A stretch of 64,000 nt of DNA, taken from positions 827,332-891,331 of the forward strand of contig NZ_JAOAMU010000001.1 in assembly GCF_025154075.1 (NCBI RefSeq), in the 5' to 3' direction. The notes under the pieces were generated by a model. The model searched no databases, was not told where the DNA came from, and saw only the letters and a list, made by a program, of their open reading frames with translations. This DNA comes from Chryseobacterium herbae. Its GTDB lineage: Bacteria; Bacteroidota; Bacteroidia; Flavobacteriales; Weeksellaceae. The translations under genes were made by a program, and so were the position numbers. This document shows, piece by piece, positions 7,533 to 16,114 of this stretch; the first letter of the stretch is position 1, and every line of letters begins with the position of its first letter.

Positions 7533-8267
7533 TTAAAATGAATACGCCTGAACGGAGAACTGAAGAAACGCATTGTTATTAACCGGATTCCACATCGCCC
7601 ATATCCCAACGGGAATCTTATAGCCTTCAATGGTAAAGCTCTTTGAAAGGATAAGACTTATCTCATTGAACCCTGCATCTTTTGCAAAGAAATTGTTCTT
7701 CTCTCCGTTGCTGTTGTTCAGCGCAAAGCTATAGCCTACTCTTCCCCTTACTTCCAGACTTTCTTTTTTGTACACAGGATATTCTCCCGAAACAAAAGTT
7801 GAATATTTATTTTCTGTATTAATGCTGTTCCGGTCTCTCCCAAAAACAACCGTATTCCAACTGAGCACTAAGGGAAACTGCTCACTCATGGTGTAATAGG
7901 ACCTGAAATCCCAGAAACGACCGGTTTCGCGGGCAGAATAATTAAAATACTCCTTATTGTTATAGGTGGCACCGGGAGAGAAATTATAAATATCCCAAAG
8001 TTCTAAAACGAGTTTTTTGTTTTTATATCCGATGTAATGATTAAATTCCTTGTAAGAACCATCAAAATTACCCCCTGCCCAAAAACCTCCGTAGAAATTT
8101 TTAAAATCCAGATGAACATCTCCAGTGTAAATAAACCCTGCAGATACTTCCAGCCCTCTCCACAAGTGACTGTTCCTAAGCTGCAAGGCAGAATGCAGCT
8201 CCTGTGCGCTCACCGATATACTCCCTACGACTGCTGAGAGAAAGAATAACAGATTATATTTAAGCAT
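7533..8267 (-). CDS. Putative outer-membrane beta-barrel protein of the hexitol locus
   Basis: The 244-aa protein begins with a signal peptide (hydrophobic LLFFLSAVVGSISVSAQ, cleavage after SAQ) and continues as alternating polar/hydrophobic strands rich in aromatic residues, ending in aromatic SVQAYSF, the usual C-terminal barrel signature. It starts like the TorF/DUF-type putative porins (ELHSALQLRNSHLWRGLEVSAG). It sits 24 bp after the FHS permease gene and before fructokinase, so it is probably an outer-membrane diffusion pore for the same substrate; that role is inferred from position only. Confidence 0.75.
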   Translation of the reverse strand: MLKYNLLFFLSAVVGSISVSAQELHSALQLRNSHLWRGLEVSAGFIYTGDVHLDFKNFYGGFWAGGNFDGSYKEFNHYIGYKNKKLVLELWDIYNFSPGATYNNKEYFNYSARETGRFWDFRSYYTMSEQFPLVLSWNTVVFGRDRNSINTENKYSTFVSGEYPVYKKESLEVRGRVGYSFALNNSNGEKNNFFAKDAGFNEISLILSKSFTIEGYKIPVGIWAMWNPVNNNAFLQFSVQAYSF

Positions 8268-8291
8268 AGTGTGTTTTTTAATGAAAATCGG

Positions 8292-9644
8292 TTAGATAAT
8301 AAGATCTTTCTCGCGTATACGGGATCCGAACAGCGCGTAAGCCAGCATTAATAATTCACAGATTACGGTAAGGAACCACGTCCATCTCCATGAGCCTAGA
8401 ATATCCGCCAAACTTCCCTGTACAAGGGTAAAAACAGCACCTCCAAATACGGCAGAAATAAAGATTCCTGAAGCTTTTGAAGTATATTTATTCAAACCTT
8501 TTATAGACAGGGAATAAATACAGCTCCACATGGAGGAATGCAGAAGACCTATCGCTACGAGAAACCACAGATTCTGTGTAATCATTGAAACCAAAGCAAG
8601 TATTGTTGCTAAAACCGTTGTTACTGCCAGCTGTGTTCTGGCTGAAATATTGCTCAAAAAACTTGATACCGCTCTGCCTATAAGAAATCCGCCCCAGTAT
8701 AAGGTAGACAATAAAGCATGAATTCCCAGATCCATTCCGCCAATGATGATATCTGTTTTCCCAAAGAAAGTGACCGGATGTCCGGAATCCATTAGTTCAA
8801 AAGCATATAAATTGATATTCGCTCCGATGGCCACTTCTGTTCCTACGTAAAAGAAAATCGCAAGAACACCGAGTACAAAATGCCTGAAAGACCAAATACT
8901 TCTTTCCAGCTTTTCTCCCGCCACCGCTCTGGTATGGGCAATATCGGGAAGATGAAGCCTTTTCGTGATCACGATAATAATCAGGATGCACAGAATAAGT
9001 ATTGCAAGTGGCAACAGCAATTGTTTGATCTCTATTTTTTCAATTGAAATCCCGCTGAACATGATTACCGTAACGAAAAACGGTGCAGAAGTGGTTCCTA
9101 TTGAATTGATAGCCGTTAAAATATTTAAACGTTGTACAGGCTGGGTTCCTTTTAATTCATAAGAAGCTGCGTAGGGATTGACAACCACCTGAATGACCGC
9201 TGCTGCAGTTCCCATTAAATAAGACCCGATCACAAAAATCACAAAGCCAAAAGGAATCACCGCATCTTTGACATTGAATTTCAGATCCGGATACTGAGCC
9301 CCGAACCATGAGGAGCACAGATACATAAACAGTCCCGAGATCATAAAGAAAAGTCCGCGGAGAATTGTGTTTTTATAACCGAAAGCATTCACCCACTTAC
9401 TTCCCAAAGTTCCGTTCAGCAGATAGCCCAGAAAAAAGAAAAAGGAGATCAGCGTGGTGAATGTATTTTTAAGTCCTCCGGCCTGACTCAGAAACGTGAA
9501 TTTCAAAGGAGCCTGTAGCTGTTCGTTCACGGTGGTCAGAAAGCCCACGATGAAGTAGATGAATGTTATAATAACAAATGGCAGGATCGGGTTATTCGCC
9601 TTTGATCCTGAAGGCTGGATATCAGAATTTATAATCATGGCCAA
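8292..9644 (-). CDS. FHS-family MFS sugar/hexitol permease
   Basis: The 450-aa inner-membrane protein has about 12 membrane helices in two halves and the look of the fucose/glucose/galactose (FHS) branch of the major facilitator superfamily: FLTTVNEQLQAPLKF in helix 1, GYLLNGTLGSKWVNAFGYKNTI after helix 2, the conserved VNPYAASY segment of helix 5 and QRLNILTAINSIGTT in helix 6. Such carriers are proton symporters. Its start codon immediately follows the stop of the dehydrogenase gene (no gap), indicating translational coupling and a shared substrate, most likely mannitol or another hexitol. The exact sugar cannot be read from sequence. Confidence 0.9.
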   Translation of the reverse strand: MAMIINSDIQPSGSKANNPILPFVIITFIYFIVGFLTTVNEQLQAPLKFTFLSQAGGLKNTFTTLISFFFFLGYLLNGTLGSKWVNAFGYKNTILRGLFFMISGLFMYLCSSWFGAQYPDLKFNVKDAVIPFGFVIFVIGSYLMGTAAAVIQVVVNPYAASYELKGTQPVQRLNILTAINSIGTTSAPFFVTVIMFSGISIEKIEIKQLLLPLAILILCILIIIVITKRLHLPDIAHTRAVAGEKLERSIWSFRHFVLGVLAIFFYVGTEVAIGANINLYAFELMDSGHPVTFFGKTDIIIGGMDLGIHALLSTLYWGGFLIGRAVSSFLSNISARTQLAVTTVLATILALVSMITQNLWFLVAIGLLHSSMWSCIYSLSIKGLNKYTSKASGIFISAVFGGAVFTLVQGSLADILGSWRWTWFLTVICELLMLAYALFGSRIREKDLII

Positions 9645-11087
9645 TTATTTTATGATTGATTTTAAAACCGGACCGGTTCCTTTATTTTTAATCTGATCTG
9701 CAAACCGGGTATACAGGTCCACAAATTTTTCAGATCCTTTTAAATCAGCTCCTTTAAAAGCCGATAAACCTAAAAAAGCAAGGGGATCCTGACTCATAAT
9801 CAGGTGCTCATCAGCTTTTGTCACCCATGGCTCTCCTATTTCATAAGAGTGTCCGTGGTCATCTGTTCTATATTTGAGATAATGTCTGTAGGAAGCGGTA
9901 AGAAAAGCTACACGTGTCAGATCCATGCCTGCTTTAATCAAGATAATCAGATTGGGAATGATATACACCGGGAATTTTGAAATCCCATCGAAACATAGCC
10001 TGCTTACCTGATCACTCACGCTGTGGTTAGCAAATCTTTCGATCAGTGTTTTTTTATAATCCTCGAGATCCGTATTTTTGGGAGCCGGAACTAAAGGTGT
10101 AATATCCGTATCCATGAAATTGCGTACAAATTTTACTACATCCTGATCTTCCATGGCCTGATCCACCTTTCGGTAGCCCATCAGAAAAGAAGGATAAGAT
10201 AATAACGTGTGTGATGCATTGAGCAAGCTCAGTTTCATATTCTCAAAAGCAGTCACATCATCTGTAAATTCCACCCCAGCTCTTTCCCAGGCGGGTCTTC
10301 CTGCAATAAAGCTGTCTTCAATCACCCATTGTGCAAAATCTTCACAATAAACAGGAGCCAGATCTGAAATTCCGCTTTTTTGGTTCAGTCTTTTCACATC
10401 TTCAGGAGATACAGCAGGTGTAATACGGTCTACCATGCTGTTTGGAAATGAAACATGAGTTTTCATCCACTCCGCCAGTTCTTTATCCTGAGCTTCTATG
10501 AATGCTGTAAAAGCTCTTTTAGCCGTATTCCCATTGTGCTGTAGGTTATCACATGAAAGAATCGTAATCCCTCCATTATTTTTCATTTTCCTCCGGCGAA
10601 GTCCTTCAGCAACAAATCCAAAGACCGTGGAAGGACTTTCTGGATTTTTTAAATCATGCTGAATCTTTTCATCGTTCAAAATAAACGCTCCTGTTTCTTT
10701 ATCAAGATTGTAACCGCCTTCAGTGATGGTTAATGTGATTATTCTGATAGCAGGATCGGCAATTTTGTTGATCACGGCTTCCGGGTCTTCAACTCCCCAG
10801 ATTAACTCCCGTAATGATCCTATTTTGTACACCTCATCGGTTCCGTTTCTTCCGCAGACGGTAAGGGAATATTCAAGATTCTGGGCTCTTAAGTTGCGAA
10901 CGATATTTTCGTCGGAAGGCAGCAGACAGACTCCACAGATTCCCCATTGCTTCTGGTCTTCAGATTCCAGTATGGCATTAGTATAAAACTGCTGATGCGC
11001 CCGGTGGAAATTTCCAACACCGATGTGCAGAATTCCTGTAGTGATTTTTTTGGCATCATAATGATAAGAAATGGTATTCATATGCAA
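9645..11087 (-). CDS. Mannitol 2-dehydrogenase family (polyol-specific long-chain dehydrogenase)
   Basis: This 480-aa cytoplasmic NAD(P)-dependent enzyme oxidises hexitols or hexuronates at C2/C5. The N-terminal Rossmann motif is GVGNFHRAHQ and the family catalytic signature K-x4-N-x2-H appears as KLSLLNASH in the second half. The TITEGGYN segment typical of mannitol dehydrogenases is present. Together with the adjoining permease and fructokinase, the simplest pathway is mannitol (or another hexitol) to fructose to fructose-6-phosphate; altronate or mannonate oxidoreductase activity is less likely because no uronate genes are nearby. It is first in its transcript, divergent from the LacI-type gene, and two operators lie 82-114 bp upstream. 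Start could also be Met3 (11081). Confidence 0.9.
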   Translation of the reverse strand: MHMNTISYHYDAKKITTGILHIGVGNFHRAHQQFYTNAILESEDQKQWGICGVCLLPSDENIVRNLRAQNLEYSLTVCGRNGTDEVYKIGSLRELIWGVEDPEAVINKIADPAIRIITLTITEGGYNLDKETGAFILNDEKIQHDLKNPESPSTVFGFVAEGLRRRKMKNNGGITILSCDNLQHNGNTAKRAFTAFIEAQDKELAEWMKTHVSFPNSMVDRITPAVSPEDVKRLNQKSGISDLAPVYCEDFAQWVIEDSFIAGRPAWERAGVEFTDDVTAFENMKLSLLNASHTLLSYPSFLMGYRKVDQAMEDQDVVKFVRNFMDTDITPLVPAPKNTDLEDYKKTLIERFANHSVSDQVSRLCFDGISKFPVYIIPNLIILIKAGMDLTRVAFLTASYRHYLKYRTDDHGHSYEIGEPWVTKADEHLIMSQDPLAFLGLSAFKGADLKGSEKFVDLYTRFADQIKNKGTGPVLKSIIK

Positions 11088-11169
11088 AGGATTATTAATA
11101 CGTTAGTCAATGTGTTAAAACTATATTAACAATCAGTTCATCTTCAGTTTTTTTTATAAAATTTACACT

Positions 11170-11201
11170 GGGAACGTTCCCGAAAGTCAGGGAACGTTCC
11201 C
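11170..11201. promoter_or_regulatory. Two identical LacI-type operators
   Basis: The perfect 12-bp palindrome GGGAACGTTCCC occurs at 11170-11181 and 11190-11201, 20 bp centre to centre (about two helical turns, same face). A central CG step in an inverted repeat is the hallmark of LacI/GalR operators. The pair lies between the divergent dehydrogenase and LacI-type genes, 44 bp before the regulator start, so it probably controls both directions. Confidence 0.9.
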
Positions 11202-11244
11202 AATTGCTTATTTTTTTATTAATTTTAGCAAAAAACATGGGCTG

Positions 11245-12252
11245 ATGAAACGCATAACCATTAAAGATCTTTCGAAATTTTTGTCATTATCGACCTCTAC
11301 TATCTCCCGGGCGCTGCTTCATGATAAAAATGTAAGTTATGAAACCAGGAAACGGGTACTCGATGCTGCGGATCAATTGGGATATAAACCTAACCTTACG
11401 GCTTTAAATTTAAAATCCGGACAATCCAAAACGATAGGCGTGGTCGTTCCGGAGATGATCACTCCATTTTCTGCAAAGGTTCTTGAAGGGATTCAGAATG
11501 TACTGTATCCTCTCGGCTACAGGCTTGTCATTACCCAATCTGATGAAAATCCACTTATTGAAAGAAAAAACCTGCAGCTTCTGGAAGGGTTCAATGTAGA
11601 CGGGATCATCATTAATTTATGCCATGAAACTTATAATAATGATCTCTACCAACAAATCATAGATCAGGGAACGCCTTTGGTCTTTTTTGACAGAATTCCA
11701 GATAAATCTTTACATGTTTCGAAAGTAGTTGTGGATGATTATATCAATTCATCCTTAATGGTGGAATACCTGATTAAAACCGGAAGAAAAAGAATAGCCC
11801 ACATCATGGGGCCGCAGACCATCCGGAATGCCGTGGAAAGAGCCAACGGCTATAAACGTATTATGACCAAGTACAATATTTTCGACGAAGATCTGATCAT
11901 TAATACGGAAGGAATGAGCTTTGATTACGGGAAGGAAGCTGTGAAGCAGTTGCTCCATAGAAATATAAAGTTTGACAGTATTTTCGCATTCAGCGATACT
12001 TTAGCGATAGGAGCGATGAATTTTCTCCTTGAAAATAATATTAAAATACCCGGCGATGTGGCTGTAGCCAGTTTTTCAGGAACGGAATTATCTACGATCG
12101 TTTATCCTCAGCTGACCAGCGTTCAGCAGCCTTTGATGAAAATGGGAGAAACCGCCGCGGAACTGATGCTTGAGAAAATAAAAGACAGCTCAGCACCAGG
12201 CAGAACGGTTTTAATGGATGCGGAGTTGGTGTATAGGGCTTCGACTTTGTAA
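11245..12252 (+). CDS. LacI/GalR-family transcriptional regulator of the hexitol locus
   Basis: The 335-aa protein has an N-terminal LacI helix-turn-helix (ITIKDLSKFLSLSTSTISRALL) and hinge helix region (NLTALNLKSGQSKTIGVVVP), then a periplasmic-binding-protein-like effector domain ending in SVQQPLMKMGETAAELML. Typical regulators of this family bind 12-16-bp palindromes with a central CG and release them on binding a sugar. The two matching operators at 11170 and 11190 sit directly in front of it and of the divergent dehydrogenase operon, so local and autogenous repression is the likely mode. The effector is unknown, presumably the imported hexitol or fructose. Confidence 0.93.
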   Translation: MKRITIKDLSKFLSLSTSTISRALLHDKNVSYETRKRVLDAADQLGYKPNLTALNLKSGQSKTIGVVVPEMITPFSAKVLEGIQNVLYPLGYRLVITQSDENPLIERKNLQLLEGFNVDGIIINLCHETYNNDLYQQIIDQGTPLVFFDRIPDKSLHVSKVVVDDYINSSLMVEYLIKTGRKRIAHIMGPQTIRNAVERANGYKRIMTKYNIFDEDLIINTEGMSFDYGKEAVKQLLHRNIKFDSIFAFSDTLAIGAMNFLLENNIKIPGDVAVASFSGTELSTIVYPQLTSVQQPLMKMGETAAELMLEKIKDSSAPGRTVLMDAELVYRASTL

Positions 12253-12276
12253 AAGTATCAATAATTTAATACTTCA

Positions 12277-12301
12277 CACTTCGACTTCGCTCAGTGTGAC
12301 A
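12277..12301. repeat. CTTCGACTTCGCTCAG-core dispersed repeat
   Basis: CACTTCGACTTCGCTCAGTGTGACA carries the core also found in the inverted pair at 39542-39633. CACACT and AGTGTG flank the core here, so this copy can fold into a small hairpin. It lies 25 bp after the LacI-type gene. Confidence 0.7.
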
Positions 12302-12386
12302 TCGCAAATAGTATGCTGTTTCGAAGAGCATTTTATTATAAACCGTCTTTTTTTAGGGGATTAAAAAAGGTGTATTTTAGGTAGCG

Positions 12387-12419
12387 AAACCTTATAGGTT
12401 TTAAAAACCTATAAGGTTT
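12387..12419. repeat. 33-bp perfect palindrome
   Basis: AAACCTTATAGGT (12387-12399) and ACCTATAAGGTTT (12407-12419) form a perfect 13-bp stem with a TTTAAAA loop. The position between two convergent genes fits a bidirectional terminator, but the T-run is poor on both sides. The rest of the 352-bp gap (12253-12604) contains no ORF that I can support. Confidence 0.7.
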
Positions 12420-12535
12420 GATTATATTTATTTTTTATTTTACTCCCAAAGTTTTAAGATTGAATCAGAATTTCTCTCACCAGTGGCGAGAGTTTTGAAA
12501 AATCTTTTACTTCAGGTTTTGTTTTAACAGATTTA

Positions 12536-12577
12536 AACAAAAAAAATCCCATCCCCAGATATTTTCTAAGGATAGGA
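12536..12577 (-). terminator. Terminator of the ferritin-like gene
   Basis: On the minus strand TCCTATCCTTAG (12577-12566) pairs over 12 positions, with some G-U pairs, with CTGGGGATGGGA (12558-12547) and is followed by an 8-T run. It is 27 bp after the stop at 12605. Confidence 0.75.
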
Positions 12578-12604
12578 CTCTCACCTAAATAATAAAAAAT
12601 TGTT

Positions 12605-13423
12605 TCAGACTACAATGAACAGACCTGCAATAGTCTGCGCTTCGCTTGTTGTAAGAACTTCATCATAAGCTGCAGATCCAGCCGCCGCTCCGAAAGCTGT
12701 GGCTGTATTGAATCCCGCTTGATTTGTGTTATCTTCTCCTGCGTACACTGCATTGGTGGCAGCAGGCATATTTCCTCCGTTGGCCAGTTCTATCCAACCT
12801 TTATTGGCCCGCATTCTTCTCACCTGTGAAGCATGTCTTGCCTCCACGGAATGGATCTGAAGTGCTGCCTGTAATACGGCTTTATTAGACATTACATTTC
12901 CAGCCTGTCCTTTATATGCACGAACTCCAGTGTCTTCAAAAGCCTGAGCCAGAACGAGAAATTGGTTATAATCTGTGAAAGGCGTAAAATTTCCGCCCGC
13001 CGTAAAATCAAAAGTAGGTTTTGGTTTTGGAGCTTCTCCAAGAGAAGTCAGGGTACTTTTAAGAAAACCTACGTGTGCTGATTCATGTTTTGAGATCTGC
13101 ATGAAAACAGGTCGGTCTGAATTAGGAATCAGCCCGGCTGCTGCCAAACCTATTGCGTAATATTCATTTTCAAGGTATTCCAGGACCAATGCCAGCTGTA
13201 AGGCATCCGTCAAAGCACTTTTAAAAAAAGTCGTGGATGTTGACTGATCTACAATTTCCGCTTTAGCAGGAGTAGATATTAATGCTCCCAACCCTAATGG
13301 AATGGAGGCTACCGCTGCCTTTTTACCAAACGTTGACATATTGGTAATTGTTTCTAATCTTGTAGCTTCTGTGGTAAAAAATTTATCGTTAGAAAGCTTA
13401 TCTAGTAATTTAAGAATGTTCAT
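12605..13423 (-). CDS. Ferritin-like domain protein (desiccation/Rds1 type)
   Basis: The 272-aa protein has a ferritin-like_2 four-helix domain: ALQLALVLEYLENEYY supplies the first ExxE-type helix, KHESAHVGFLKSTL the second, FEDTGVRAYKG the third and HSVEARHASQVRRMR the fourth. Members are linked to desiccation and general stress; metal binding is possible (E, H pairs present) but enzyme activity is not established. A hydrophobic stretch at residues 35-54 (AAVASIPLGLGALISTPAKA) may act as an internal or late signal sequence. It lies 25 bp downstream of a second ferritin-like gene and is likely co-transcribed with it. Confidence 0.85.
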   Translation of the reverse strand: MNILKLLDKLSNDKFFTTEATRLETITNMSTFGKKAAVASIPLGLGALISTPAKAEIVDQSTSTTFFKSALTDALQLALVLEYLENEYYAIGLAAAGLIPNSDRPVFMQISKHESAHVGFLKSTLTSLGEAPKPKPTFDFTAGGNFTPFTDYNQFLVLAQAFEDTGVRAYKGQAGNVMSNKAVLQAALQIHSVEARHASQVRRMRANKGWIELANGGNMPAATNAVYAGEDNTNQAGFNTATAFGAAAGSAAYDEVLTTSEAQTIAGLFIVV

Positions 13424-13448
13424 AATGGTAGATTTTGAAAATGAATAA

Positions 13449-14162
13449 TTAGCTGATTCCTCTTTCTTTCCATGTGAAAGGAGTTTTTATAAATCCTCCT
13501 GCCGCCATGACGATATCTTTAGGTTCTTTGGCAAGGTCCAGTCCATTGGCATCAATCACATCATCACCTGAGAAATCCGCAGATCCGGGATTAATAATAT
13601 TCCTGATCGCGGAAGCATGTCTTGCCTCTACAGAAACAATCTTTCCGGCAATCACCAGATACGCCGGGTTGGTAATATATTTCCCAGCCCCGTTGTAAGC
13701 TGCCACTCCTGTATCTTCCAAAGCTTTTGCTGTGGCGAGAACAGAATTTCTGTCGTTAAAATTTACGTTAGCATACTGGAACTGAAGGGTAGGTAAAACA
13801 TTCGCAGTTACACCACTTATTGCCGCTTTAAAAAAGTCGCGGTGAATAACTTCATGATGATAAAGATCTGTAAAAAGGTCTTTTTCAACACTTGAAATTC
13901 CAGAGTAAAAATTGTTAACTACTTTAGTATAAAAATCAGCTTCCAGCTGTTCCAGTGCGTAGGCGTAGTTCAGAACTCCGACATCTCCGGTACCGAGGTC
14001 AAAAACCTGCCCGTTGTCTGTCATTCCGAAATCATTGTCGTCATCACAACCGATCAGTGTAAGTCCTGCCATAGCCAGTCCTATACCGCCGAGTTTCAAA
14101 AAATTTCTTCTGCCTGTATCCAGAGTTGCTCCCTGGTTAGAAACATTAATAGTTTTTTTCAT
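13449..14162 (-). CDS. Tat-exported ferritin-like lipoprotein
   Basis: This 237-aa paralogue of the neighbouring ferritin-like protein has an N-terminal twin-arginine motif (GRRNFLKLGG) followed by a hydrophobic core and a lipobox-like LIGC, so it is predicted to be exported by Tat, possibly folded with its metal, and lipidated. The ferritin-like helices are ALEQLEADFYTKV, YHHEVIHRDFFKAAI, KALEDTGVAAYNG and VSVEARHASAIRNI. It precedes the 272-aa gene by 25 bp and follows the fasciclin gene on the same strand (85-bp gap). A protective role in the envelope under oxidative or drying stress is inference from family and neighbours. Confidence 0.85.
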   Translation of the reverse strand: MKKTINVSNQGATLDTGRRNFLKLGGIGLAMAGLTLIGCDDDNDFGMTDNGQVFDLGTGDVGVLNYAYALEQLEADFYTKVVNNFYSGISSVEKDLFTDLYHHEVIHRDFFKAAISGVTANVLPTLQFQYANVNFNDRNSVLATAKALEDTGVAAYNGAGKYITNPAYLVIAGKIVSVEARHASAIRNIINPGSADFSGDDVIDANGLDLAKEPKDIVMAAGGFIKTPFTWKERGIS

Positions 14163-14247
14163 AATATTATAGGTTTGAGTGTTATTGGATTCTCAAAAGA
14201 GGAGAAAAAAACAGCATAATAAATTATGCTGCTTAAAAACTAAAACA

Positions 14248-14817
14248 TTACGGCATCAACACCGTATCAATCACGTGGATCACACCGTTTGACTGATTCA
14301 CATCCGCGATCGTCACTTTTGCACTATTTCCTTTAGCATCCTGCACATAAAGATCTTTTCCTTTTGTCCAGAAAGTCAATCCTTCTCCTTCTACCGTTTT
14401 CATCATACTTTTACCGTTTCCGGCTTTTACGGCTGCCCAGATGTCTTTAGCACTGTATTTCCCTGCAAGCACATGATACGTTAAGATTTTGGTAAGCATT
14501 TCTTTGTTTTCAGGTTTTACAAGAGTTTCCACTGTTCCTTTCGGAAGTTTTGCGAAGGCTGCATCTGTAGGGGCCAGTACAGTAAAAGGTCCTGCTCCCT
14601 GCAGAGTCTCTACCAGACCCGCTGCTTTTACAGCTGCTACCAAAGTTTTGTGATCTTTAGAATTCACAGCGTTTTCAATGATATTTTTAGATGGATACAT
14701 CGGCGCACCGCCTACCATTACTGTTTTTTCTTTCATCGTTTGTGCAGTTACCTTCCCACTGAAAGCGAATGATAAAGCAATCATTCCTAAAACTGCGATT
14801 TTTGAGCCTGTGTTCAT
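14248..14817 (-). CDS. Exported fasciclin-domain protein
   Basis: The 189-aa protein has a signal peptide (cleavage after TAQ near residue 26) and one fasciclin (FAS1) domain with the typical H1 and H2 blocks: [24 protein letters not shown] and the C-terminal [14 protein letters not shown], with [13 protein letters not shown] between. FAS1 domains mediate adhesion or unknown periplasmic roles. In mycobacteria fasciclin proteins MPT70/MPT83 are controlled by the SigK/RskA pair; here too a fasciclin gene lies near a sigma factor with an RskA-like anti-sigma factor, which is suggestive but not proof of the same control. Confidence 0.92.
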   Translation of the reverse strand: MNTGSKIAVLGMIALSFAFSGKVTAQTMKEKTVMVGGAPMYPSKNIIENAVNSKDHKTLVAAVKAAGLVETLQGAGPFTVLAPTDAAFAKLPKGTVETLVKPENKEMLTKILTYHVLAGKYSAKDIWAAVKAGNGKSMMKTVEGEGLTFWTKGKDLYVQDAKGNSAKVTIADVNQSNGVIHVIDTVLMP

Positions 14818-14932
14818 TTTGTTGATTTTTTAAGTTAATATCTATTTGACTTGTGTTCTTAGAATCATTTACGAGGTAGTTTATGTTTTGGATTTAAAAA
14901 ATTTGATTTTTTATTGAAAATTTCAAAATCCG

Positions 14933-15454
14933 TTATTTCTTTTTAGAATCCGGAACAAAATCGAGGCAGACAGAATTCATACAAAACCTTTTACCGGTGG
15001 GATTCGGGCCATCATCAAAAATATGTCCGAGGTGGGAATCACATCTTCCACACAATACCTCAGTTCTTGTCATGTTATGGGAAGTATCTTTTCTGTAGAC
15101 TACACTATTTTTACGCAGCGGCTCATAAAAGGACGGCCATCCGCAGGTTGTTGCAAATTTTGAAGTGGAAACAAAGAGAGGATTTCCACAAACCGCACAG
15201 AAATACGTTCCTTTTTGATCGAATTCATCATACTTTCCGGTGAAGGCTGTTTCAGTAGCTCCTTCTCTGGCCACCTGATACAATTCTGGCTTAAGGATTT
15301 TTTTCCATTCCGTATTGCTCACTTTCAAAGACGCGGTCACCGTACGGGAGTAGTAAGGGTTCTTTGTTTTAAAATTACCGGACTGGGCAAAATTCTTTTC
15401 TGCAGTGACAACCAAAAAGAAGACTAAGGTTGTTTTTACGATTATACTTTTCAT
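14933..15454 (-). CDS. msrB: Exported methionine-R-sulfoxide reductase B
   Basis: MsrB repairs protein-bound methionine-R-sulfoxide. The domain is complete: zinc ligands CAVC and CGRC, the CGWPSF motif, HLGHIFDDGP, and the catalytic Cys in RFCMNS near the C-terminus. An N-terminal signal peptide (MKSIIVKTTLVFFLVV... ending FAQ) indicates a periplasmic enzyme. Start Met at 15454 is preferred over 15487 because it begins the signal peptide directly and leaves the upstream DNA for divergent promoters. It is divergent from the sigma factor gene and upstream of fasciclin and ferritin-like genes, matching an envelope oxidative-stress theme. Confidence 0.93.
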   Translation of the reverse strand: MKSIIVKTTLVFFLVVTAEKNFAQSGNFKTKNPYYSRTVTASLKVSNTEWKKILKPELYQVAREGATETAFTGKYDEFDQKGTYFCAVCGNPLFVSTSKFATTCGWPSFYEPLRKNSVVYRKDTSHNMTRTEVLCGRCDSHLGHIFDDGPNPTGKRFCMNSVCLDFVPDSKKK

Positions 15455-15513
15455 ATTCGATAATTTTAAACGATTGCTTAAAATCATTTACGATATAAAT
15501 GTTTTTTCGGATG

Positions 15514-15546
15514 TTGTTTATTATATCTTTTATTTTATTACATTTG
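15514..15546 (+). promoter_or_regulatory. Bacteroidetes-type promoter of the sigma factor gene
   Basis: TTG (15514-15516), a 22-bp spacer and TACATTTG (15539-15546, exact TAnnTTTG) predict transcription from about 15552. This start excludes the ATG at 15549 (a 6-codon reading frame) and leaves ATT 15565 or TTG 15604 as starts for the sigma factor. Confidence 0.55.
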
Positions 15547-15603
15547 AAATGAAAATCATACACTATTAAAACAACCTATTCGGAAGAAGAGCTTATCGTT
15601 TTA

Positions 15604-16113
15604 TTGAAAGAAAAAAACGAATCTGGCTTTCACTATTTGTACGACCACTATGCAGGAGCACTGTATGGGGTGGTTCTCCGAATTGTTCAGTCGAAAGAGT
15701 ACACTGAAGAGATTATTCAGGATGTTTTCGTCAAAATCTGGAATGCCATTCATCAGTATGATTCATCAAAAGGTAAATTCTACACCTGGATGATTAATAT
15801 TGCCAGAAATACGGCGATAGATTATTTAAAATCAAAAGGTTTCCAAAACGAACTTAAAAACCAACCACTTCCAGATTTCGTATATAATTCTGCAGAACTT
15901 TCCACGGCCAATAATTCATCTGATTTTATTGGATTTAATAATGTACTGAAAGGTCTGGAACTTGATAAACAGGAACTTATCGACTTAGCTTACTACCAGG
16001 GCTATACTCAGAACGAGATATCGGAAAAGCTGAAAATACCCCTTGGAACGGTGAAAACCAAAATGCGAAATGCGCTGATGAAATTAAAGGATTTGTTAAA
16101 AGATTATCAATAA
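15604..16113 (+). CDS. ECF-type RNA polymerase sigma factor
   Basis: This protein (169 aa from TTG 15604) has ECF sigma region 2 (FHYLYDHYAGALYGVV...EEIIQDVFVKIWNAI, with the TWMINIARNTAIDYLKS -10-binding helix) and region 4 (GYTQNEISEKLKIPLGTVKTKMRNALMKLKDLL). It is SigK-like in class. The reading frame stays open upstream to 15553 and the extra residues TTYSEEELIVLLKEKN look like the missing first helix of region 2, but contain no ATG or GTG; ATT at 15565 may be the real start. It is followed after 1 bp by the anti-sigma factor gene. It probably autoregulates and may control the divergent stress genes. Confidence 0.9.
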   Translation: MKEKNESGFHYLYDHYAGALYGVVLRIVQSKEYTEEIIQDVFVKIWNAIHQYDSSKGKFYTWMINIARNTAIDYLKSKGFQNELKNQPLPDFVYNSAELSTANNSSDFIGFNNVLKGLELDKQELIDLAYYQGYTQNEISEKLKIPLGTVKTKMRNALMKLKDLLKDYQ

Positions 16114-16114
16114 A

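Noticed and set aside
11860..11875. GACCAAGT inside the LacI-type gene as a regulatory site
   Set aside because: Single copy inside coding sequence without a partner at 21 bp; chance.
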